Shown here in pieces: positions 18,075 to 31,200 of a stretch of 64,000 bases of DNA. Within the stretch, counting starts at the first letter, position 1. Every line of letters starts with the position of its first letter. Below the pieces are notes generated by a model that was not told the origin of the DNA, ran no database searches, and saw only the letters and a list, made by a program, of their open reading frames with translations. A program made the translations under genes and the position numbers. This stretch comes from Vibrio rumoiensis (GTDB lineage: Bacteria > Pseudomonadota > Gammaproteobacteria > Enterobacterales > Vibrionaceae): contig NZ_AP018685.1 of NCBI RefSeq assembly GCF_002218045.2, positions 1,178,001 to 1,242,000 of the forward strand, given 5' to 3'.

Positions 18075-18845
18075 ATGAAAAAGTGGTTTTTAGCAGCAAC
18101 ACTTGCCGCTACAGCTTTATCTGGGGTGGCGCAAGCCAAGGATTGGAAAACAGTACGGTTTGCAACAGAAGGGGCTTATCCTCCATTTAATTACACGCAA
18201 GCCGACGGTACGCTCGCTGGTTTTGATGTTGATCTTGCTAACGCTCTATGTAAAGAAATGGAAGCAAAATGCCAGATCGTTGCTCAAGACTGGGATGGTA
18301 TTATTCCTGCACTTCTTGCTCGTAAATACGATGCCATTATCGCGGGTATGTCGATCACAGAAGAGCGTAAGAAGAAAGTGGCTTTCACCCATAAGTACGC
18401 GCTTATCCCAAATAAATTTATTGCGAAAAAAGGGGCTGACATCACTTTCACCAAAGAAGGCCTGAAAGGCGTGAAAATTGGTGTTCAACGTTCAACGACG
18501 CATGATCAATATATTGAAGATAATTACAAAGGTATCGTCGATGTATCTCGTTATGGCACGTTTGATGAAGCTTACCTTGATTTAGAAGGCGGCCGTATTG
18601 ATGCAGTTTTCGGTGATGCATCCGCACTGCAAAGTGGCATGCTAGATAAAAAAGAAGGTTATGAATTTACCGGCCCATCTCTAACGGATGCAAAATGGTT
18701 TGGTGATGGCTTTGGTATCGCGGTTCGCAAGCAAGATAAAGATTTAGCGGATCAGTTGAATAAAGCAATAGACTCATTACGTGAAAAAGGTATTTACCAG
18801 CAAATTGCTGCTAAGTACTTCTCGTATGATGTTTATGGCGAATAA
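18075..18845 (+). CDS. Periplasmic lysine/arginine/ornithine-type binding protein
   Basis: Solute-binding protein of the HisJ/ArgT/AotJ family, 256 residues. The signal peptide MKKWFLAATLAATALSGVAQA is cleaved before KDWKT. Ligand-site features are visible: GAYPPFNY, GFDVDLANALCKEM, and AGMSITEERKKKVAF. I chose the ATG at 18075, because AGGAG at 18063-18067 is 7 bases upstream. The in-frame ATG at 18069 is too close to it. A hairpin without a U-run follows (18862-18884), as is common after abundantly expressed binding-protein genes. Substrate inferred: basic amino acids, by family and by the ARG box. Confidence 0.9.
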   Translation: MKKWFLAATLAATALSGVAQAKDWKTVRFATEGAYPPFNYTQADGTLAGFDVDLANALCKEMEAKCQIVAQDWDGIIPALLARKYDAIIAGMSITEERKKKVAFTHKYALIPNKFIAKKGADITFTKEGLKGVKIGVQRSTTHDQYIEDNYKGIVDVSRYGTFDEAYLDLEGGRIDAVFGDASALQSGMLDKKEGYEFTGPSLTDAKWFGDGFGIAVRKQDKDLADQLNKAIDSLREKGIYQQIAAKYFSYDVYGE

Positions 18846-18861
18846 GCCGCGTTAAAATAAA

Positions 18862-18884
18862 GAGGCCAGTGTTGAGCTGGCCTC
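18862..18884 (+). other. Intercistronic hairpin after the binding-protein gene
   Basis: GAGGCCAG (18862-18869) pairs perfectly with CTGGCCTC (18877-18884) across a 7-base loop. There is no T-tract after it, so it looks like an mRNA-stabilising or partial-attenuation hairpin rather than a full terminator. It would raise binding-protein mRNA over permease mRNA. Confidence 0.6.
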
Positions 18885-18902
18885 TCACAAAATTAGACCT
18901 TT

Positions 18903-19649
18903 ATGATGTTAGATTTTTTACAAGGTTATGAGCACACCATTTTACAAGGCGCTTTGGTTACGATTGAAGTCGCATTGCTATCTTTGGTTGTTGCCGTGTT
19001 ACTCGGCATTTTAGGCGCGTTAGCGAAACTTTCGCCTTATCGCTGGGCGCGTGTCATTGCGACCGCCTATACCACCATCATTCGTGGTATTCCTGATCTC
19101 GTGTTGATGATGCTAATTTTCTTCGGTGGTCAGATTTTATTAAACAACTCTCTCTATTCACTGAATGAGCAAATCAATAGCTGGATGACCAGCTATAACG
19201 CTGGCCATGAATGGACGGCTTATCTTCCCGATTATATCGATGTTAGCCCATTTACGGCAGGTGTACTCACCATCGGCTTTATCTTTGGGGCTTATATGGC
19301 GGAAACTTTCCGTGGCGCAATCATGGCGGTCGATAAAGGGGAGTTAGAAGCAGCAAAAGCCTATGGCATGAGTAGTGTGATGTCTTTTCGCCGTATCTTG
19401 TTGCCACAAATGGTGCGTCATGCGATTCCAGGTTTTGGTAATAATTGGTTAGTTTTACTTAAGACCACAGCGTTAGTTTCAATCATTGGATTAGATGACA
19501 TGGTACGCGTTGGGGCATTGGCTGCCGGTTCGACTAAGATGCCATTTACCTTTTATATGACGGTATCGGTTATCTTTTTATTCTTTACTAGCGTTTCTAT
19601 TGGCCTACTTAGGTTGTTGGAACGTAAATACACATTACATACGAGGTAA
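18903..19649 (+). CDS. Amino acid ABC transporter permease (HisQ/ArtQ-type)
   Basis: Inner-membrane permease of 248 residues with about five transmembrane helices. The opening LQGYEHTILQGALVTIEVALLSLVVAVLLG is the standard HisQ-like start, and the EAA loop is GELEAAKAYGMSSVMSFRRILLPQMVRHAIPGFGN near residues 150-185. Two ATG codons (18903 and 18906) are adjacent, with no strong ribosome-binding site. It forms a heterodimer with the next gene product and uses the upstream ATPase and binding protein. An insert of about 30 residues (NEQINSWMTSYNAGHEWTAY) between helices 2 and 3 is longer than in E. coli HisQ. Confidence 0.88.
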   Translation: MMLDFLQGYEHTILQGALVTIEVALLSLVVAVLLGILGALAKLSPYRWARVIATAYTTIIRGIPDLVLMMLIFFGGQILLNNSLYSLNEQINSWMTSYNAGHEWTAYLPDYIDVSPFTAGVLTIGFIFGAYMAETFRGAIMAVDKGELEAAKAYGMSSVMSFRRILLPQMVRHAIPGFGNNWLVLLKTTALVSIIGLDDMVRVGALAAGSTKMPFTFYMTVSVIFLFFTSVSIGLLRLLERKYTLHTR

Positions 19650-19651
19650 GC

Positions 19652-20329
19652 ATGGATTTTTCAGTCATTATTGACAGCTTGCCTTTATATTTTGAAGGCT
19701 TATGGACCACGTTTTGGTTGGTTGGGTTAGCGCTCATTATTGGGCTAGTGATTGCGATTCCTGCCGGCATTGCTCGAACAAGCAAAAATTATTTTATTAA
19801 CTTTCCCGTGTGGTGCTATAGCTACTTTTTCCGAGGCACGCCATTACTTGTTCAGCTTTACCTGATTTACTACGGCAGTAATCAGTTCATGCAGGTACGA
19901 GATACGCTATGGGAACATGCTTGGTTCTGTGCGTTGGTTGCTTTTGTCCTCAATACCGGAGCATATACCGCAGAGATCTTTGCTGGTGCTATCAAAGGGC
20001 TTGATAAGGGCGAGATTGAAGCCGCGAAAGCCTATGGCATGTCGACATGGAAGATATATCGTCGAATCATCTTGCCGAGTGCGCTGCGTCGAGCACTACC
20101 TGCTTATAGTAATGAAGTGATCTTTATGCTGCATGGATCTGCGGTCGCCGGTATTGTTACCGTGATGGATATTACAGGGGTAGCACGCTTGGTGAACTCA
20201 CGTACTTACGCGCCTTTTGAAGCTTTCTTCACTGCGGGCATTTTCTACATGATTTTGAGTATGTCGATTATTTACGCGTTCAAAGTAACGGAAAAACGAC
20301 TATTGGCTTATGCAAGGCCTTTAAGTTAA
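19652..20329 (+). CDS. Amino acid ABC transporter permease (HisM/ArtM-type)
   Basis: Second inner-membrane permease of the importer, 225 residues. The EAA motif GEIEAAKAYGMSTWKIYRRIILPSALRRALPAYSNE is near residues 128-163. Membrane helices are clear (FWLVGLALIIGLVIAIPAGIA and others). The start ATG lies 2 bases after the previous stop with GAGG upstream, so translation is coupled. The operon ends at the strong terminator at 20351-20383. Substrate as for the other subunits: basic amino acids. Confidence 0.88.
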   Translation: MDFSVIIDSLPLYFEGLWTTFWLVGLALIIGLVIAIPAGIARTSKNYFINFPVWCYSYFFRGTPLLVQLYLIYYGSNQFMQVRDTLWEHAWFCALVAFVLNTGAYTAEIFAGAIKGLDKGEIEAAKAYGMSTWKIYRRIILPSALRRALPAYSNEVIFMLHGSAVAGIVTVMDITGVARLVNSRTYAPFEAFFTAGIFYMILSMSIIYAFKVTEKRLLAYARPLS

Positions 20330-20350
20330 TAAGGCTCGTGTATTGTGATA

Positions 20351-20383
20351 AAAACGCCGTTAGTCGAGAACTAACGGCGTTTT
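20351..20383. terminator. Bidirectional terminator between ABC operon and xthA
   Basis: A perfect 13-bp stem AAAACGCCGTTAG (20351-20363)/CTAACGGCGTTTT (20371-20383) with a 7-base loop, and T-rich on both strands. It serves the ABC operon and the convergent xthA. Confidence 0.92.
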
Positions 20384-20411
20384 ATTTTGTTTGTCGCTTA
20401 ATGTGGTGAGA

Positions 20412-21218
20412 TTATTTGAACTCAGACCAAATAGGGGCATGATCTGAAGGTTTCTCAATACCACGCAATTCGTAATCAATACCGGCATCAACACAGGTTC
20501 CAGCCAGCTTTGGTGTCGCTAAAATCACATCAATGCGCAGGCCACGGTTGTCATCAAAGCCACGTGAACGATAATCAAACCACGAGAATTGGTTATCAAC
20601 AGTTGGGTGCAGGTTACGGAAGGTATCTTCAAAACCCCAATCCAACAAAGTCTTTAGCCATTCACGTTCTTCAGGTTGGAAAGAACACTTCCCGGTCTTT
20701 AACCAACGTTTGGCATTTGGTTCACCAATACCAATATCCAGATCAATTGGGCTAATATTAATATCACCCATCACGATGATTTGTTCATCACTGTTATGGT
20801 GAGTATTAAGGTGAGTCATTAAATCTTTATAAAACTGACGTTTGTATGGAAACTTGGTTTCATGGTTGATGTTATCACCCTGAGGAAAGTAACCATTCAT
20901 TATAGTGGTAGGGATGCCATTATCATCTTCAATTGTTACGCTGATCATGCGCTTTTGATGTTCATCGCTATCGGTGGCAAAGCCTTTTTGTACGGAAATC
21001 GGCGCTTTTTTGCAGAGCATGGCTACCCCATAATGCGCTTTTTGACCATGAAAATAGACGTGATAGCCCATGGCTTCGACATCTTCTAATGGAAAGGCTT
21101 CATCATGCACTTTGATTTCTTGCAGGCCAATTACATCGGGTTGATGCTTATCGATAATGGCTTGTAGTTGATGAAGGCGTGCGCGTAGGCCGTTTATATT
21201 AAATGAGATTACTTTCAT
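20412..21218 (-). CDS. xthA: Exodeoxyribonuclease III
   Basis: AP endonuclease and 3'-5' exonuclease of base excision repair, 268 residues, the E. coli length. Motifs of the exonuclease III/endonuclease family are in order: [10 protein letters not shown] at the start, [12 protein letters not shown] near residue 34 with the metal-binding Glu, [14 protein letters not shown] near 150, the DYRSRGF region, and the terminal SDHAPIW with the catalytic Asp-His. Single gene, convergent with the ABC operon. The ribosome-binding site is weak (GGACGAT). Confidence 0.96.
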   Translation of the reverse strand: MKVISFNINGLRARLHQLQAIIDKHQPDVIGLQEIKVHDEAFPLEDVEAMGYHVYFHGQKAHYGVAMLCKKAPISVQKGFATDSDEHQKRMISVTIEDDNGIPTTIMNGYFPQGDNINHETKFPYKRQFYKDLMTHLNTHHNSDEQIIVMGDINISPIDLDIGIGEPNAKRWLKTGKCSFQPEEREWLKTLLDWGFEDTFRNLHPTVDNQFSWFDYRSRGFDDNRGLRIDVILATPKLAGTCVDAGIDYELRGIEKPSDHAPIWSEFK

Positions 21219-21330
21219 AGTAGATCGTCCAATCCGTGAGTATTGATTATCGCACCATCATACAGAGCATTTTAGCGATAGGGTATGCTGTTGGTTTTGT
21301 TTGTTGAATTTGTACTCAATAAAAAAGACA

Positions 21331-21370
21331 AAAAAACGCTGAGCAAGAATGTTACTCAGCGTGGTTTTTA
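21331..21370 (-). terminator. Terminator after roxA
   Basis: The stem ACGCTGAG (21336-21343)/CTCAGCGT (21355-21362) is flanked by an A-run on its left, which becomes a U-run on the minus strand. It ends the roxA transcript 20 bases after its stop. Confidence 0.85.
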
Positions 21371-21381
21371 TCAGCTCGCTA

Positions 21382-22542
21382 TTATTCGTAGAACCAGTAA
21401 CCTTTATTAATTAGCTCAGTCAGTAGTGTGATGGCGGCTGGGATACTAGTCAGTGATGATAAAGTTTGTGCTTCAATATCATCATAGTTACACAAAATAT
21501 TCGCTAAAGGCTCTAAACCGGCTTCAAGTTCAAACACCTCACCATTGATGAATAAAGTGTTTGGATTATTCTCGTGATAGTTCGCACGTAGACCAGCCAC
21601 TTTATATAATGGTTGCTCGGTTTGAATATACTGCATGACATCATCCATAGTGAGGGGCTCTTCCGGTACGATGATGTTGAGCTGGTGACGTGATTGGCTT
21701 AGCATACAACCTAAGAAATCTTCAATTCTAGCTTGTTCTTCAAAGGCTTTTTTCAACATGCCAGTGAGCAGCAGTGTATCGGTAGTTTGGATCATTCCCG
21801 AGCCCGATTGCGTTTTTTGCTCTGGGTTATGTAAGTGAACATCACCAATGTCGTGCGCCAAAATATAATCAGCAAAGTTACTTAATAGTTCTTGTTCTTT
21901 TGGGGAGCGAAAACCGACAGAGTAGCTCATTGAAGGCTCTAGCGCGTAGCCATCATGTGGGAAGCCTGGTGGAATATACAAGATATCACCCGGTTCAAGC
22001 ACATCATCAATAATGGCATCAAACCCTTTGATTTGACGTAACGCTTGCGCTTGAATCACTTCTTCATATTGACCTTCATCCTTCGCACCCACGCGCCAGT
22101 GACGCTTTCCTAGTCCCTGGCAAATAAACACATCATATTGATCGATATGTGGACCAACTCCGCCATTTTCGACGGCAAAGCTAATCATTAAATCATCAAA
22201 TAACCAACCTGGCATGGCTTTGAATGGTTCAACTAACTGAGCGGCTTCTGGGTGCCAATGGTTGGCAGCTTGAACGATTAAAGACCAATGGCTTTCGGGC
22301 AGCTGAGCGAATTTATCTTCGTCAAACGGGCCATGTTCCGCTGTCCATTGTTTTTCTTTATTTGACACAAAACGTGAATCAATGACTTTTTCCATGGATA
22401 ACCCAGCAAGTTCGTCAGGAGAAAGTGGGTCAGTGAAGCCATTTTCTGGAGAATCAGTAAATAAACCACCTTTAATGATGGTGGGTTTTTTCTGCCAGTA
22501 TTCGGCTAGAAATTCTTCTAGAGAAAAAGAAAGTTGATACAT
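21382..22542 (-). CDS. roxA: Ribosomal protein L16 arginine hydroxylase RoxA (YcfD)
   Basis: JmjC-type 2-oxoglutarate and Fe(II)-dependent oxygenase. The E. coli orthologue YcfD hydroxylates an arginine of ribosomal protein L16. The iron ligands are visible as HID in GGVGPHIDQYDVFICQGLGKRHW near residues 125-150, with the distal His in PGFPHDGY near 187. The N-terminal EYWQKKPTIIKGG is the family opening. I placed the start at ATG 22542 (MYQLSFSLEEFL, 386 residues). The frame extends 21 codons upstream without family similarity. Single gene between xthA and a GNAT gene. Confidence 0.9.
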   Translation of the reverse strand: MYQLSFSLEEFLAEYWQKKPTIIKGGLFTDSPENGFTDPLSPDELAGLSMEKVIDSRFVSNKEKQWTAEHGPFDEDKFAQLPESHWSLIVQAANHWHPEAAQLVEPFKAMPGWLFDDLMISFAVENGGVGPHIDQYDVFICQGLGKRHWRVGAKDEGQYEEVIQAQALRQIKGFDAIIDDVLEPGDILYIPPGFPHDGYALEPSMSYSVGFRSPKEQELLSNFADYILAHDIGDVHLHNPEQKTQSGSGMIQTTDTLLLTGMLKKAFEEQARIEDFLGCMLSQSRHQLNIIVPEEPLTMDDVMQYIQTEQPLYKVAGLRANYHENNPNTLFINGEVFELEAGLEPLANILCNYDDIEAQTLSSLTSIPAAITLLTELINKGYWFYE

Positions 22543-22689
22543 GATGGGCCTACAGTTGGATTGAATCGGAACAGGGCGCAGAGTGTAACAGAAAAGAGGG
22601 GACAAATTGAGGATGTTATTGAAGATTTGAAAGTTGAGTGCATGTTATATTCATAGTAACTAATGCTAGCCAGAGACAAGGAGTCGTCA

Positions 22690-23136
22690 TTGAAAATTAT
22701 ACAAGCTAGGTTATTAGATATTGATATGGTCAGCCATTTGTTTGATTTGTATAGGCAGTTTTATGGTCAATGTTCTGATATCGAAAATGTTCAATCATTC
22801 ATCTCAGCACGATTAATGGCATCAGATTCGGTGATATTTTTAGCGTTAGATGAAGAAAATATACCTATGGGGTTTGCTCAACTTTACCCTTCATTCTCAT
22901 CCGTAGCTATGAGCAAAATGTGGTATTTGAATGATCTTTATGTGGTGGAATTACATCGTAATAAAGGTGTAGCAAGAGCACTTTTGAGAAAAATTAAAAA
23001 CTATGCGAAGGAAACGAATGCATTGACTGTGAAATTAGCTACAGCAATAGATAATGTTTCAGCACAGAAGCTTTATGAAGCGGAAGGCTATAAAAAAGTA
23101 ACCGAATTTGAGCACTATACGCAACGAGTCGAATAA
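22690..23136 (+). CDS. GNAT family N-acetyltransferase
   Basis: GNAT protein of 148 residues; substrate unknown. The acetyl-CoA loop is HRNKGVARALL near residues 96-106, preceded by the beta4 strand WYLNDLYVVEL, and followed by AQKLYEAEGYKK near the C-terminus. I chose TTG 22690 (MKIIQARLLDID) because AAGGAG at 22678-22683 lies 6 bases upstream. An in-frame ATG at 22663 precedes the ribosome-binding site and is unlikely. It is divergent from roxA and may share its promoter region. No attC-like site is seen here. Confidence 0.8.
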   Translation: MKIIQARLLDIDMVSHLFDLYRQFYGQCSDIENVQSFISARLMASDSVIFLALDEENIPMGFAQLYPSFSSVAMSKMWYLNDLYVVELHRNKGVARALLRKIKNYAKETNALTVKLATAIDNVSAQKLYEAEGYKKVTEFEHYTQRVE

Positions 23137-23157
23137 TCTATTAGATTACGGTTAATA

Positions 23158-23182
23158 AAAAGGGCCAGCCGAAGCTAACCCT
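23158..23182 (-). terminator. Probable purB terminator, displaced by a repeat
   Basis: The hairpin AGGGCCAGC/GCTAACCCT with a CGAA loop (two mismatches) is followed on the minus strand by TTTTTATT. Its polarity suits purB, whose stop lies 145 bases away on the other side of the hairpin repeat. Confidence 0.55.
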
Positions 23183-23187
23183 TGAGG

Positions 23188-23299
23188 CGTCATCCTGAAT
23201 AACGACGAAGGAGTGTCGTTCAGGATCTCCTAAAGCTATTGGCTTCACAGCTTAACGTAGGAGATTCCAAACAGTTCGTTCCTCACTTTTGGAATGACG
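23188..23299. repeat. Dispersed hairpin repeat, copy C (two inverted units)
   Basis: A forward unit (23190-23228, arms ATCCTGAA and TTCAGGAT) faces a reverse unit (23258-23297, arms ATTCCAAA and TTTGGAAT on the minus strand). The whole block is bounded by CGTCATCC at the left and GGAATGACG at the right, so it resembles a small palindromic MITE of about 112 bases. The same unit family occurs at 3337-3472 and 58639-58749. Confidence 0.75.
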
Positions 23300-23326
23300 A
23301 GTATTAATTTTTTCGAGACCCGTTTC

Positions 23327-24724
<1,398 letters not shown>

Positions 24725-24767
24725 TTAGATTGAAATGGGATAAAAAGGTTTTGCATGTCGTGAGCGA

Positions 24768-25385
24768 TTAGGCTCTAGCCAGTAAAATTTTAGCTTGCTC
24801 AAGCATTTTCTTACGACCTAATAATAAGTGACGGCGTTTACCACCCACTTGGCGCCATAATACTGCGCAGCGCACACCAGCTAATAATAGAGCACGAACT
24901 TTGTGTTGATTGGTCGTTTGCTGTAACACGGCTGGCGTACCAGATACTTGGATTCGAGGGCCAACAGGGCTGATCACGTCTAAATAAACATTCGCAAGAT
25001 TGCTGATCATTTGCTCGTCTAATAAGTCATAGTGCTCAGTCTGGCGCTCAATGGTGGTTAAGCGGTCACCGAGTTGCGACATAGAATCAGGACGGGCATT
25101 AAGTTTACGCTCTAATGACATGATACTAATAATGTAGCGAGTGGCTTCACTGCCAGTTGGTGAGCTATCAATACCATTAATTAGGGTTTCAAATCCAAGC
25201 TTTAAATTGGCTTCATCACCAAACACATCTAACGTGTTACGGGGGTTCATGTTGATGATGGTTTTTAGCGTTGTTTCAAGTGCTGCAGAATCACAATGTC
25301 CGTTACGCGCAACTTGTTGAACAAGTGCAACTGCTTGGCAGATGCCAGCGAAAGCGATGGTACGGTCATAAAGAGTGTTTGCCAC
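24768..25385 (-). CDS. hflD: High-frequency lysogenization protein HflD
   Basis: Peripheral inner-membrane protein of 205 residues. In E. coli HflD binds phage lambda CII; its native role is unclear. Recognised by the family opening [26 protein letters not shown], by [23 protein letters not shown] near residue 50, and by the C-terminal [26 protein letters not shown]. The start is GTG 25385 with AGGAGA 7 bases upstream. It sits between mnmA and purB as in E. coli. Confidence 0.94.
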   Translation of the reverse strand: MANTLYDRTIAFAGICQAVALVQQVARNGHCDSAALETTLKTIINMNPRNTLDVFGDEANLKLGFETLINGIDSSPTGSEATRYIISIMSLERKLNARPDSMSQLGDRLTTIERQTEHYDLLDEQMISNLANVYLDVISPVGPRIQVSGTPAVLQQTTNQHKVRALLLAGVRCAVLWRQVGGKRRHLLLGRKKMLEQAKILLARA

Positions 25386-25483
25386 GTTTATTTCTCCTAC
25401 AAAACAGACTTAAAACAACAGAGTTAGAGAGTCTCGACTATAAACGAAAGGGCTACGAATAGCCCTTAATTGTCAATGCTTGA

Positions 25484-26626
25484 TTAAATGCGTGCCTCGA
25501 TGATACCGCCGCCGAGACAAATGTCTTGCGAATAGAATACCGCAGATTGTCCAGGAGTCACAGCAACTTGAGGTTCATCAAAAATAACTTTGATGGTGTT
25601 CTCGTCGATAGGCTCAATTACGCATGGAATATCTTGTTGGCGATAGCGAGTTTTGACTGTGCAACGCAAAGGTTCAGTGATGACTTTTCGATCAACCCAA
25701 TGCAGTTGTGAGGCAATCAACCCCGTCGATTTTAAGAGTGGGTGATCACCGCCTTGAACGGCAATTAATACGTTACGTTTAAGATCTTTTTCAGCAACAT
25801 ACCATGGGTCTTCATTACCGCCACCGCCTTTTTGGCCGCCAATATGCAAGCCTTTACGCTGGCCTAATGTGTGGTACATCAATCCTTGGTGCTCACCGAT
25901 TACTTTGCCTTCTGGCGTCTCGATATTACCAGGTTGAGCCGGTAAATAACGCGATAAGAAATCGGTAAATTTACGCTCACCAATAAAACAAATGCCGGTT
26001 GAATCTTTTTTCTTGGCGGTGATTAAACCTTGTTCTTCCGCAATACGGCGAACTTCCGGTTTTTCTAAATCACCAACAGGGAATAAGCTACGTGCTACTT
26101 GCTCATGGCTTAGTGTGTACAAGAAATAGCTTTGGTCTTTATTGTTATCTAAACCACGAAGCATTTGTGGCAATTCGCCCGCTTTAACTTGTTTTACTGT
26201 TGGGAATGTGCGACGAACATAGTGCCCCATCGCAATATAGTCAGCATCGAGGACTTCATCAGCAAATTCTAAGAAGGCTTTAAATTTGATTTCTTTGTTA
26301 CACAGAATATCGGGGTTAGGGGTGCGGCCTGCTTTGTATTCCGCTAGGAAATATTCAAAAACATTGTCCCAGTATTCCGAAGCAAAGTTAATGGTATGCA
26401 GTTCAATGCCTAGTTTGTCACAAACAGCCTGCGCATCAGCGAGATCTTCTGCGGCAGTGCAATACTCTTCATTATCGTCTTCTTCCCAATTTTTCATGAA
26501 AAGACCTTCAACTTGATAACCTTGCTGCTGGAGCAGGTAAGCTGAAACAGAAGAATCGACACCGCCGGACATTCCGACGATTACTTTTTTATTAGCGTTT
26601 TCTAGCTTTTGGTTGTTATCTGACAT
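25484..26626 (-). CDS. mnmA: tRNA 2-thiouridylase MnmA
   Basis: Thiolates U34 in the anticodon of tRNA Lys, Glu and Gln, with sulfur from the Tus relay. The PP-loop [15 protein letters not shown] starts at residue 18, and the two catalytic cysteines are in [12 protein letters not shown] near 110 and [11 protein letters not shown] near 207. The C-terminal beta domain ends at [11 protein letters not shown]. The length of 380 is about ten residues longer at the N-terminus than in E. coli. It heads the mnmA-hflD-purB group; rluE is 100 bases upstream. Confidence 0.96.
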   Translation of the reverse strand: MSDNNQKLENANKKVIVGMSGGVDSSVSAYLLQQQGYQVEGLFMKNWEEDDNEEYCTAAEDLADAQAVCDKLGIELHTINFASEYWDNVFEYFLAEYKAGRTPNPDILCNKEIKFKAFLEFADEVLDADYIAMGHYVRRTFPTVKQVKAGELPQMLRGLDNNKDQSYFLYTLSHEQVARSLFPVGDLEKPEVRRIAEEQGLITAKKKDSTGICFIGERKFTDFLSRYLPAQPGNIETPEGKVIGEHQGLMYHTLGQRKGLHIGGQKGGGGNEDPWYVAEKDLKRNVLIAVQGGDHPLLKSTGLIASQLHWVDRKVITEPLRCTVKTRYRQQDIPCVIEPIDENTIKVIFDEPQVAVTPGQSAVFYSQDICLGGGIIEARI

Positions 26627-26728
26627 GCAATGTATACCACAAAATTAATCTGGGTCGAATTCTAACAGAAAGTTATCAGGGGTGACAGATCCTAGAATAG
26701 TAGAAATGGCTTACTGGGTACTGTTTGC

Positions 26729-27427
26729 TTAAACTTTAATATGTTTGTATTGTCCCGGCTGTAAATCTCCTAAGGACCATTCGCCAATTGAATAGCGAAT
26801 TAATCTTAAGGTTGGAAAGCCAATATGCGCGGTCATTCGTCTTACCTGTCGATTTCGACCTTCAATAATAGTGATGGCAAGCCAGGTGGTTGGAATATTC
26901 GCGCGAAATCGAACTGGGGGATTGCGAGGCCAGATTTCAGGTTCAGGCATAACTTCCACTTTGGCGGGGAGGGTCGTACCATCTTTTAGTTCAACACCAC
27001 GGCGTAGCTGTTCTAAGTCTTCTTCAGAAGGTGTTCCATCAACTTGTACCCAGTAAGTTTTTTGTGCTTTTGATGATGGTTGGGTTATTTTCGCTTGTAA
27101 AATACCATCGTTGGTTAACACCATTAAACCTTCGCTATCTCGATCCAATCTACCCGCGGCATACACCTCTTTTACATCAATATAGTCGGCTAAGGTTTTA
27201 CGTTTCTCACCATCGGTAAATTGGCTAAGCGTATCGTAAGGCTTATTAAAGAGAAGTACGATACGGTTTTCTTCCGTGACACGAGGAATATGTTGGGTGC
27301 TTTTTTGCTTTGGCCGTTTAGAATATCGGTTCGACGAGCTGCTATTCCTACCTCTACTTCTGGTCGGATCTGTTTTAAACTTATGACTCGACGGTGTCTT
27401 TTTAGAGGGAATGTTTGGGCTAGACAT
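26729..27427 (-). CDS. rluE: 23S rRNA pseudouridine synthase RluE
   Basis: RsuA-family pseudouridine synthase of 232 residues (E. coli RluE makes pseudouridine 2457). The first 45 residues are a basic, Ser/Arg-rich tail ([21 protein letters not shown]). The catalytic aspartate is in [18 protein letters not shown] near residue 100, and the conserved [23 protein letters not shown] is near 190. No S4 domain, as expected for RluE. Ribosome-binding site AAGG. It is divergent from icd, as in E. coli. Confidence 0.93.
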   Translation of the reverse strand: MSSPNIPSKKTPSSHKFKTDPTRSRGRNSSSSNRYSKRPKQKSTQHIPRVTEENRIVLLFNKPYDTLSQFTDGEKRKTLADYIDVKEVYAAGRLDRDSEGLMVLTNDGILQAKITQPSSKAQKTYWVQVDGTPSEEDLEQLRRGVELKDGTTLPAKVEVMPEPEIWPRNPPVRFRANIPTTWLAITIIEGRNRQVRRMTAHIGFPTLRLIRYSIGEWSLGDLQPGQYKHIKV

Positions 27428-30056
<2,629 letters not shown>

Positions 30057-30084
30057 TTATAGCGTGATAGGTAAAACTAATAGG

Positions 30085-30110
30085 GCGCTCATTATGTGGG
30101 CGCTTTTTTT
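30085..30110 (+). terminator. Terminator after icd
   Basis: The stem GCGCTCA (30085-30091)/TGGGCGC (30097-30103) has one wobble and is followed by seven T residues. Confidence 0.8.
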
Positions 30111-30246
30111 ATACTTAGCGTTTTATCGGTAGATGGGGAAATGCATCAAATAACATTGGGCAAAAAAGAGTACAAGCCATACAAATCAATCGCTGTATTT
30201 GTATGGCCATATAGATAACAGAAAGGTTAGTGAGAAGGTGTGTTAC

Positions 30247-30465
30247 CTATTTATTTTCACTATCAATTGGCATGACTAGACTAGCATGGGAGCCTTTTGG
30301 GCCTTTTTCAACTTCGTAGGATACTTGTTGTCCTGCTTTTAACGTTCTGTACCCATCCATCTGAATAGTAGAGTAGTGAGCGAAAATATCACCTTCTTCT
30401 CCTTCAGGACAAATGAAGCCAAATCCTTTGGCGTTGTTAAACCACTTAACTGTACCTGTAGCCAT
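30247..30465 (-). CDS. cspD: Cold-shock-like protein CspD
   Basis: Single cold-shock domain protein of 72 residues with the RNP motifs KGFGFI and DIFAHY. The sequence MATGTVKWFNNAKGFGFICPEGEEGDIFAHYSTIQMDGYRTLKAGQ matches the CspD subgroup, which in E. coli inhibits replication in stationary phase. Position next to and divergent from clpS supports CspD over other Csp paralogues. Ribosome-binding site GAGGGAT. The 352-base gap to clpS is AT-rich and should hold both promoters; I saw no other feature in it. Confidence 0.93.
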   Translation of the reverse strand: MATGTVKWFNNAKGFGFICPEGEEGDIFAHYSTIQMDGYRTLKAGQQVSYEVEKGPKGSHASLVMPIDSENK

Positions 30466-30817
30466 GCTTTACATCCCTCATGCTTTTTAAAGATATAACG
30501 GTTAATTTTTTAACCACTTCAGAACACAATTTAGACAATCACAGCCAACAGTCAATAGTTGTGGGTGATAATTCTTGGTGTAATAACAAAAATAGCGATA
30601 TGAGTTTAACTTTTACTTAACAATGTGTTTTCTCGTTTACATTCAAAGGCGAAGTTTTCTTATATGAACTGCTGTCTTTTTAAGCGGTTGGCCAGCGAGT
30701 GTAACGGAATAGCAATCTTTTATTTGCAGGGATACAATTGGTGCATTAGTCTCTAAATAAGAAGACAGATTGATAGCTTTGTTTTCCATCAATATTGTCC
30801 ATAAAGTAGAATTAGAC
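30466..30817. promoter_or_regulatory. Divergent intergenic region cspD/clpS
   Basis: A region of 352 bases without a gene. It is AT-rich, with several possible -10 elements (for example GATACAAT near 30730 before clpS). No operator or riboswitch was recognised. The start of the cspD leader lies at the left edge. Confidence 0.4.
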
Positions 30818-31138
30818 ATGAATAAGCAATACCAATGGACTTCACCAGATGTCGATCTTCTGGAAAATGAGAAGACCAAATTGAAGCCACCGGCAATGTA
30901 TCATGTGATACTCAATAATGATGATTACACGCCGATGGATTTTGTGATTGAAATACTGAATCGTTTTTTCTCTATGGATTTGGAGAGTGCGACTCAGGTA
31001 ATGTTAAAAGTGCATTTTGAAGGCAAAGCAATTTGTGGCACATATACCGCTGAAGTTGCTGAAACGAAAGTCATGCAAGTAACGATGTATGCTCGTGAAA
31101 ATGAACATCCTTTATTATGTACAATGGAACAGGTGTAA
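30818..31138 (+). CDS. clpS: ATP-dependent protease adaptor ClpS
   Basis: N-degron reader that delivers substrates with N-terminal Leu, Phe, Tyr or Trp to ClpAP. 106 residues. The binding-pocket motif is [24 protein letters not shown] (residues 25-48), with the NDDYTPM loop and the downstream helix [27 protein letters not shown] placed the start at ATG 30818, the usual family start; the open frame runs 16 codons further upstream. clpA follows after 62 bases. Confidence 0.95.
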   Translation: MNKQYQWTSPDVDLLENEKTKLKPPAMYHVILNNDDYTPMDFVIEILNRFFSMDLESATQVMLKVHFEGKAICGTYTAEVAETKVMQVTMYARENEHPLLCTMEQV

Positions 31139-31200
31139 CCTGAGATGGCTTAGGCTTTAGCTGGATATGAACAGAGTAATTGTTCTTTGGGGAGGTAGCT

